Shown here in pieces: positions 9,301-13,002 of a DNA stretch of 13,002 nucleotides. Location of the stretch: positions 1 through 13,002 of the forward strand of contig CANHXF010000021.1 in assembly GCA_947464515.1 (NCBI GenBank), given 5' to 3'. Made by a program: the position numbers and the translations under genes. How positions within the stretch are numbered: the first letter of the stretch is position 1; the number at the start of each line of letters is the position of its first letter. The notes below the pieces were generated by a model. The model searched no databases. It saw only the letters and a program-made list of their open reading frames with translations, and had not been told where the DNA came from. The DNA comes from Flavobacteriales bacterium (GTDB lineage Bacteria; Bacteroidota; Bacteroidia; NS11-12g; UBA955).

Positions 9301-10460
9301 CTCTGAAAAAGGATCCACGTCAGTCCAACTTTTATCGAAACAATAAAAACCAGAACTTATCGGGAAATATCACGATTGAACCCATAAAAAACTTCAGGAT
9401 TCGATTGGATTTCTCGCGAAGCATGACGGTTGGAACGCAAGCCGTTTTCAAATACGATGGCTTTGAATGGATGGATCAAGGATTAACACAAACCGGTAAC
9501 TTCAATGTAACTGGGTGGTTCTTTAATACGCATTTTGTGAAAGACGTAACGATAGGAACCGAAAACCATACCAATCCTGTGTTTGATCAATTCTTGAATA
9601 ATCGCTACACAACTGCTTCAAGACTTTCCTCGCAACGACTTGGATTCAACGGCACCGATACGGTAACCAAATTCCCTATCGGATATAGCAAAAACTCTCA
9701 AGACGTTTTGGTGGGCGCTTTTTATGCTTCGTACGCTGGTAAAGACCCTGGCTTCTCAGATGTTAGCGGTTTTCCATCTATTCCCCTACCCAACTGGAAT
9801 GTCAATTACAACGGTTTAACCAAAATCAAATTCCTAGGGAACATCTTTAGCAACATCAACCTAAAGCATGCTTATACTGGTAGATATAGCATTGGCAATT
9901 ACACCCAAAACCTCAAATACAAATCGGATGAAGTGGCGATGCTTGGCAAAGATCTTACCCCCAAATATCAAATTGCCGACGCTACGATAACTGAAGGATT
10001 CTATCCATTGGTTGGCGTGAACTTAACCACCAAAAACAATTGGACCATTGGTGCGGAATACAAACGCTCAAGGACACTCAAACTATTTGCCGCTAGTTTC
10101 AACCTAACAGAAATGCGAAGCAATGAATTCCAATTGAACGCAGGCTATCGAACAACTGGACTCACCTTGCCGTTCAAGAAAAATGGTCGTTGGTTGTACA
10201 TCCCCAATGATTTCCGATTTGATTTAACGGTTTCGGTAACAGACAACGTGACAGTAATTCGCAAAGTGGATTTGAATATCAATAAATACACAGCGGGGAT
10301 GAAAAACATCAGAATTAGCCCAAGCATCACTTATCAAGTCAACCAAAAAATCAATTTGGCCTTGAAATACAATCGTGTAGTAATGGACCCCAAAGTGGCA
10401 AATCAATTTTATACCGCACTTACCGATTTTGGCCTAGAAGCGCGTTATACCTTTAACTAA
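3384..10460 (+). CDS. sprA: SprA/Sov, type IX secretion outer-membrane translocon
   Basis: The 2358-residue product is the giant outer-membrane barrel that exports type IX secretion cargo; the F. johnsoniae SprA structure shows a 36-stranded single-chain barrel gated by PorV and a plug protein. An N-terminal signal peptide has a long n-region (MRFNGQSITARILRATFG) and a hydrophobic core, ending near residue 34 (NPLFG before QLDT). The SprA N-terminal region is clear: GEFVKLGINYDTEAAFEFDN and VGNVNLNLPTQLI (about 205-250), then FFRENYNKSLENLPII and VEAWVTNKN (about 311-345). LTDKEFSLNPQLGYISLNQP starts near 423 and the conserved GTTNLQRGSVRVTANGRPL near 652. AEIAKIYPHNHKSQGDQRG and DFE follow near 795-820. 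The second half alternates short polar and aromatic strands up to GLEARYTFN at the C-terminus, as in a beta-barrel. A lysine-rich stretch lies at about 1870-1908. Length is near the roughly 2400 residues of F. johnsoniae SprA. The frame is intact, and porZ starts 9 bases downstream. Confidence 0.97.
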   Translation: MRFNGQSITARILRATFGAMLLILLAVISNPLFGQLDTNSLRYRLQKNGTTGSHVDLENPVKTEWRYNAKANRYEGFRNLGSLSYPTGESLSVAEYFQKQSKIENEKYFRGKTQSAYSLGGNNKSVTELIKAELNNPTVSKIFGEGGVDFQLNGSAMVKLGGSMNVNRNPNFSKRQQKYFVPVFDQQMQISANGSVGEFVKLGINYDTEAAFEFDNQTNLGWKGKPDGILKDIQVGNVNLNLPTQLIKPANNLFGFSNTMQFGKTTIKTVFSQNKGQSTETVLKGGAQMNEFKITADNYDQNKHYFLSQFFRENYNKSLENLPIIASGVIINRVEAWVTNKNANVETPRDILAFQDLGEAKPFRPGLGGSSDPAADNAANNLYATITADPNTRFTGQAIDKIYATLPYFEQTIDFDMLNYARQLTDKEFSLNPQLGYISLNQPLNNDEILAVAFEYTYEGKTYQVGEFSRDIPPGNQKLMFLKMLKGNTIRTKLPMWRLMMKNIYALNTYSLSLEDFKLNVIYADDTTGGDYNYLPIGNANCPALVNGNPLIRVFGLDKLNRQQEAKPDGIFDAIEGLTVNTQYARIIFPVTEPFGDYLREQFNGRNDLGEYYCYDAIYDSTKWLAQQDVKHNKFFLQGSYKSSNGAELFLGTTNLQRGSVRVTANGRPLTEGMDYEVDYALGRVRITNQGLLQGGAEIRASANGQSFFNIQQKTLVGGRVEHKFNKKLLVGGTLLHMYERPLTTKTNFNEEPLLNTIIGADMAFSSKSRFITKVIDQLPFLETKEVSNITAYAEIAKIYPHNHKSQGDQRGVSNLEDFESAELTNDVKTVSNWYIGAVPQKQEDKFPDTKNADRLNWMNHHGALSFYTIDNLFYRDVDMPDNIKKRVDAILSDPFQRQVDQRELFPQRNFPQGTPTILPTLDLFFRPKMRGLYNFNSNPNEVNANGELLNPELSWAGVTRKIDQNDFEAANIDYIEIWMLDPMANNPNLKGEFLLQLGNVSEDILPDRRKSFENGMPSSTSASNAIDTTNYAFVPEGPQINFAFDNNNGTLKAQDVGLDGMDDGNEKLHFDTSFLKRIATNFGTSSQYYQNAYQDPSNDNYRHYLDGFFDGVDADIIGRYTRIQGPQGNSNNEQYTGKYAGMPKSTTPVPSDEDVNRDFTLNQSEDYFQYRIKINAADMQMGRNYIADIVKNNVKLRNGKSRDITWYQLKIPIREFEKAVGNISDFKSIRFMRMVMTGFNDSAILRLGYINIVKADWRRYTNSLKTPGVIVPQDPNDGTKFVVSTVNIEENSKRLPIAYVSPPGIVRVQNMASLGTVLENEQSLSLKVCELKAGDSRAAFKTTTFDARNYKRMQMFVHAEESLNNPVADGEVSAFIRFGTDLTSNYYEYEIPLKLTRGYINMNSANADKSIWPDENFIDIPFDSLYNLKIVRQNAAWPMTAPFIRFMGKGKITVMGLPDVSNLRVMMVGLKNNSTSPKCFEAWFNELRVKEIANKGGWASLANVQMQLADFGQLNLSGTVRTIGFGDVDKKLNDRSLSTNLNYDIASNLELGKFFPKKSGVSIPMYIGYSESFVRPKYFPLNPDLEMQSYLSGLADAATRATVKKAAEEYNSLYSLNFNNVRVASAMGKAPKPWSPSNFVLGYSYQNNSRRNQQIEEYFLKTTQATIGYSYSKATKYIKPFRKMKSKKLNLIKDFNFNFIPSSFSTQIQANRLYSETQSRNNNKFIQVNPRLFDKNFTILRNFNTNIPLTENLKLNYTANVSSRIQEPYGRLDNEIKLDSVKKEFLSLGRTTKFYQNVNANYTVPFSKMKWTRWISSTVTYTGSYEWNQAPPAFASLGNRIQNGQDINFAGQMNFTQLYQQIPWLRDLEKPKQLKTAVKKEGDEAPSFENALQKGAPTTKKANPAKVFVGNLVSMLKNASFSYQLKENTEMPGFAYKPDYFGNNFNHMQPGLKFVLGMQDSKLRYKLADLGALKKDPRQSNFYRNNKNQNLSGNITIEPIKNFRIRLDFSRSMTVGTQAVFKYDGFEWMDQGLTQTGNFNVTGWFFNTHFVKDVTIGTENHTNPVFDQFLNNRYTTASRLSSQRLGFNGTDTVTKFPIGYSKNSQDVLVGAFYASYAGKDPGFSDVSGFPSIPLPNWNVNYNGLTKIKFLGNIFSNINLKHAYTGRYSIGNYTQNLKYKSDEVAMLGKDLTPKYQIADATITEGFYPLVGVNLTTKNNWTIGAEYKRSRTLKLFAASFNLTEMRSNEFQLNAGYRTTGLTLPFKKNGRWLYIPNDFRFDLTVSVTDNVTVIRKVDLNINKYTAGMKNIRISPSITYQVNQKINLALKYNRVVMDPKVANQFYTALTDFGLEARYTFN

Positions 10461-10469
10461 TACCAAACG

Positions 10470-12707
10470 ATGCTGATGATGAGAACAATTCTGAGTTTCG
10501 CCCTACTGTTTTTGGGAATCATTGGAAATGCACAAAGTCAGTTGATTCAGACCGGTAAATGGCGAACACACCAGAGTTATAAGGATGTCAAAATTTGCGA
10601 AGGCACCCAACGATACGTATACGCTGCATCAGACCAAGGATTCTTCCGGGTGATGATGAACTATGGCGACATGGAGAAACTGGGTAAGGACGAGGGATTT
10701 AGTGGCGTAGAAGTAACAGCACTCGTCTATAGTAAAAGCCAAGATGCATTGGTAATTGGTTATAACGATGGCAATATCGACTTACTGATAAACGATAGGC
10801 AGGTGATTAATGTCCCTGGTTTTTATTCCAAGTTACTACAAGGCGATAAGCGCATATTACATATTTGCATCGAAGGGGACCAAGCGCTGATTTCCACTTA
10901 CTTTGGGCTTCTCACGGTAGATTTGATTTCTCATGAAATTAACGACAGCTACAGCAATATCGGTCCAAATGGAACTGCAATTCCGGTACTTTCGTCTGCA
11001 GTTGTTGGCGATTCAGTTTTTGTTGGAAGCGATAAAGGCGTTCGTTCTGCCAAGTGGTCTAAATCTGTAAATCTCAACGATTATTTGCAATGGCACTGGT
11101 CATACCAAGGCAACGCCGCTCAAAATCTTTGTCAATTCGATGGCAAACTGCTTTTCGAAATGGACAGCCTGATTTTCATTTTAGACAAAGGGATAACAAT
11201 AACCTATCTAAACGATAAACGATTTGTAGCACGCATTTGGAACAATGAACGAGGCACGCACATCGCAAGACAAGGTGAAATACGAACCATATCAAATGGC
11301 ATTAGCACCACAGAATCGGTAAATCTCATCTCGGGAGCAACCCAATTCAAAGACGGTATTTTCTGGTTCAGTACAGGCATCGGCCCAGGAATCATCAAAA
11401 AGGATCCCAATGGCGAAATTTCTTACATGCCCGATGGTCCGGCCTACCCCACCATTTTTAGAATGACCCAAAACGCCCCGCAAATATTGGGCACCGGAGG
11501 CGGTGTAAGTAGCACATTTGGAAATACATTTAACAACGCCGGTTTCTACATCTATACTCCCACTGGCTGGATTAATAACCTCTGGTCTACCTTCAACACC
11601 AACATGTACGATTTCACATTCGTGCAATATTACAAAGCCAAAGATTGGTATTTGGCCGCAACCCATTCCAATGGTATACTGGTAATTCAAAACAATAAAA
11701 TCATCAATCGATTTGATGATGCGAACAGTCCACTCAAACGTCAAGCCCCACTCAATTTGATCAAAATATCGGGCATGGCAGAAGATGCTAAAGGCAATTT
11801 ATGGATTGGCTCGTTTGGATCCGATGTCCCCCTCATGTGCTATACCAAAGCCGGTCAATGGAAATCGTTCGATATTGGGACCTCTGAAGTAAGAGATATC
11901 ACCATCGACAACCAAGGAAGAAAATGGATGATTCTCCAAACAGGCGGTATTTTGGTTTTTGATGAAGGGAAAAATATGGATGCGCCGTTTGACGATAAAC
12001 TGTTAACCATCACAACAAAAAATGGGCTACTCACGAATGAAGTCCTTTCTATCAAAGCAGATGAATTAGGCTATGTCTGGATTGGGACCAACCAAGGATT
12101 AAACGTTTATGCCGGCGGAAGCACTTTGTTCACCAATCCCAAATTGGACCGCTACATTATTGACCAAGATGGATCTGTGGGATATTTAATGGGTGAAGAG
12201 ACCATCAATGATATTTGCATCGACGGTGGGAACAGGAAATGGATGGCAACCAACAATGGATTGTTTTTGGTTGATGAATATGGTCAGCGCGTTCTCAAAC
12301 ATTTCAACAAGGACAACAGCCCTTTGATTTCGGACCGCGTGATTTGTGTTGGACAGGTAAATACCACAGGTGAGGTTTTTGCCGGAACCGATAAAGGCAT
12401 TATTAGTTATCGAAGCGATGCGAGTGAAGCCGCTGAAAGTTTCGAAAAAATCAAGATTTACCCCAACCCAGTGACAGCCAAATACGATGGAATTATCACC
12501 ATTGAAGGCCTTACAAGCAATGCCGAAGTCAAAATCGCGGATGCAACGGGTAAACTCATTTATCAAACCAAAGCCAATGGAGGAAAGGCCACGTGGAATG
12601 GTTTACGATTGGATGGAAGCAAACCCAATTCAGGAGTTTTATTTGTTTTTGCAATAAATTCCGACGGGTCTGAAACTGCGATGGGGAAATTCATCTATAT
12701 TCACTGA
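10470..12707 (+). CDS. porZ: PorZ-like beta-propeller protein with type A sorting domain (type IX secretion attachment complex)
   Basis: The 745-residue product has a signal peptide (core SFALLFLGIIGNAQS, cleavage near residue 22-24) followed by QLIQTGKWRTHQSYKDV, the PorZ-type opening. The body is read as two beta-propellers. Blades of the two-component-regulator propeller type are plain in the second half: AEDAKGNLWIGSFGSD, TIDNQGRKWMILQTGG, IKADELGYVWIGTNQGLNVY and CIDGGNRKWMATNNGLFLV. The C-terminus (residues about 662-745) is a type A sorting domain, beginning KIYPNP and ending GKFIYIH. In Porphyromonas gingivalis, PorZ is a 776-residue surface protein of the PorU-PorV-PorQ-PorZ attachment complex; it binds anionic lipopolysaccharide and is thought to supply it to the sortase PorU. 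Length and layout agree. Three in-frame ATGs (10470, 10476, 10479) could start it; all keep the signal peptide. The gene lies 9 bases after sprA and 2 before the next gene. The alternative is an unrelated propeller protein carried as type IX cargo, less likely given full-length agreement and context. Confidence 0.85.
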   Translation: MLMMRTILSFALLFLGIIGNAQSQLIQTGKWRTHQSYKDVKICEGTQRYVYAASDQGFFRVMMNYGDMEKLGKDEGFSGVEVTALVYSKSQDALVIGYNDGNIDLLINDRQVINVPGFYSKLLQGDKRILHICIEGDQALISTYFGLLTVDLISHEINDSYSNIGPNGTAIPVLSSAVVGDSVFVGSDKGVRSAKWSKSVNLNDYLQWHWSYQGNAAQNLCQFDGKLLFEMDSLIFILDKGITITYLNDKRFVARIWNNERGTHIARQGEIRTISNGISTTESVNLISGATQFKDGIFWFSTGIGPGIIKKDPNGEISYMPDGPAYPTIFRMTQNAPQILGTGGGVSSTFGNTFNNAGFYIYTPTGWINNLWSTFNTNMYDFTFVQYYKAKDWYLAATHSNGILVIQNNKIINRFDDANSPLKRQAPLNLIKISGMAEDAKGNLWIGSFGSDVPLMCYTKAGQWKSFDIGTSEVRDITIDNQGRKWMILQTGGILVFDEGKNMDAPFDDKLLTITTKNGLLTNEVLSIKADELGYVWIGTNQGLNVYAGGSTLFTNPKLDRYIIDQDGSVGYLMGEETINDICIDGGNRKWMATNNGLFLVDEYGQRVLKHFNKDNSPLISDRVICVGQVNTTGEVFAGTDKGIISYRSDASEAAESFEKIKIYPNPVTAKYDGIITIEGLTSNAEVKIADATGKLIYQTKANGGKATWNGLRLDGSKPNSGVLFVFAINSDGSETAMGKFIYIH

Positions 12708-12709
12708 CG

Positions 12710-13002
12710 ATGAAAAAAATGTTACTGCGAACATTAAAAATTGCGGGTCTTACTGTCTTAGCCCTAATCGCGACGATGCTTATCGTCACCTTCGTAAAAT
12801 CCCCCAAGTCATTACTTTCAAAACCGGTGACTTTGGTTGAAGGCGAAGATTACATCAAAATAAATAATATCGCACTTGAACACCTCGCTCAATCCACAAC
12901 CATTCCAGTAATCGGGTACGACGATGCGAACAACGATAGTATCAATCACCAAACGATTCTAGATTTTCACAAATGGGTAAAGAACACCTATCCATTGATT
13001 GC
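12710..13002 (+). CDS. Membrane-anchored M20-family peptidase, 5' end only
   Basis: Ninety-seven codons are visible before the window ends and the frame stays open. The start MKKMLLRTLK leads into one hydrophobic segment (about residues 11-28), followed by a polar linker. It reads as an uncleaved inner-membrane anchor or a signal peptide. Next comes EGEDYIKINNIALEHLAQ, then TTIPVIGYDD (residues 63-72) and LDFHKWVKNTYPLI (84-97). This spacing matches the N-terminus of the carboxypeptidase S / PM20D1 branch of M20 metallopeptidases, where a 'IPTISY' motif precedes 'FHxxLxxxYP'. The zinc ligands lie further on and are not visible, so activity cannot be judged. The ATG is 2 bases after the porZ stop, so it is probably co-translated with porZ. 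No link to type IX secretion is established; the gene may simply share the transcript. Confidence 0.75.
   Translation, partial: MKKMLLRTLKIAGLTVLALIATMLIVTFVKSPKSLLSKPVTLVEGEDYIKINNIALEHLAQSTTIPVIGYDDANNDSINHQTILDFHKWVKNTYPLI

Noticed and set aside
11292..11744. 150-residue open frame on the minus strand inside porZ
   Set aside because: It lies wholly inside a well-supported gene, has no recognisable domain or signal, and reads as a chance open frame opposite a coding strand.
12186..12566. 126-residue open frame on the minus strand inside porZ
   Set aside because: It is fully antisense to the propeller and sorting-domain coding region, and its composition shows no family features.
1..13002. 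CRISPR array, insertion sequence, tRNA or rRNA
   Set aside because: I saw no regularly spaced direct repeats, transposase-like frame, terminal inverted repeats or RNA gene motifs; nearly every base is in a same-strand coding region.

Overview
The window comes from a member of the Bacteroidota. Three gliding-motility ABC transporter genes (gldA, gldF, gldG), a 2358-residue SprA/Sov protein and a PorZ-like protein ending in a type A sorting domain are known together only from this phylum. The DNA is AT-rich and the starts lack strong Shine-Dalgarno sequences, which fits. I cannot place it below phylum level from this sequence.

All seven genes lie on the + strand and are tightly packed. In order they are: the 3' end of gldA (1-231), gldF (215-943), gldG (937-2709), ruvA (2714-3313), a 70-base gap, sprA/sov (3384-10460), porZ (10470-12707), and the 5' end of a membrane-anchored M20-family peptidase (12710 to the window end). 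Overlaps or gaps of ten bases or less join every pair except ruvA/sprA. This suggests one transcription unit, or two if a promoter lies in or before the ruvA/sprA gap. There are no RNA genes, mobile elements, CRISPR arrays or clear terminators, and no stretch above 300 bases without a gene.

Functionally this is a type IX secretion/gliding locus with one DNA-repair gene inside it. GldA (ATPase), GldF (permease) and GldG (accessory membrane protein) form an ABC-2 type transporter associated with gliding. SprA is the giant outer-membrane barrel through which type IX cargo leaves the cell. PorZ is a surface component of the attachment complex that processes cargo and anchors it. RuvA is the Holliday-junction-binding subunit of RuvAB. 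The M20 peptidase has no established link to secretion.

No wholly new system is visible. The points most worth a second look are the linkage of gldAFG, sprA and porZ, an apparently shortened GldA C-terminus, and an altered acidic-pin region in RuvA.
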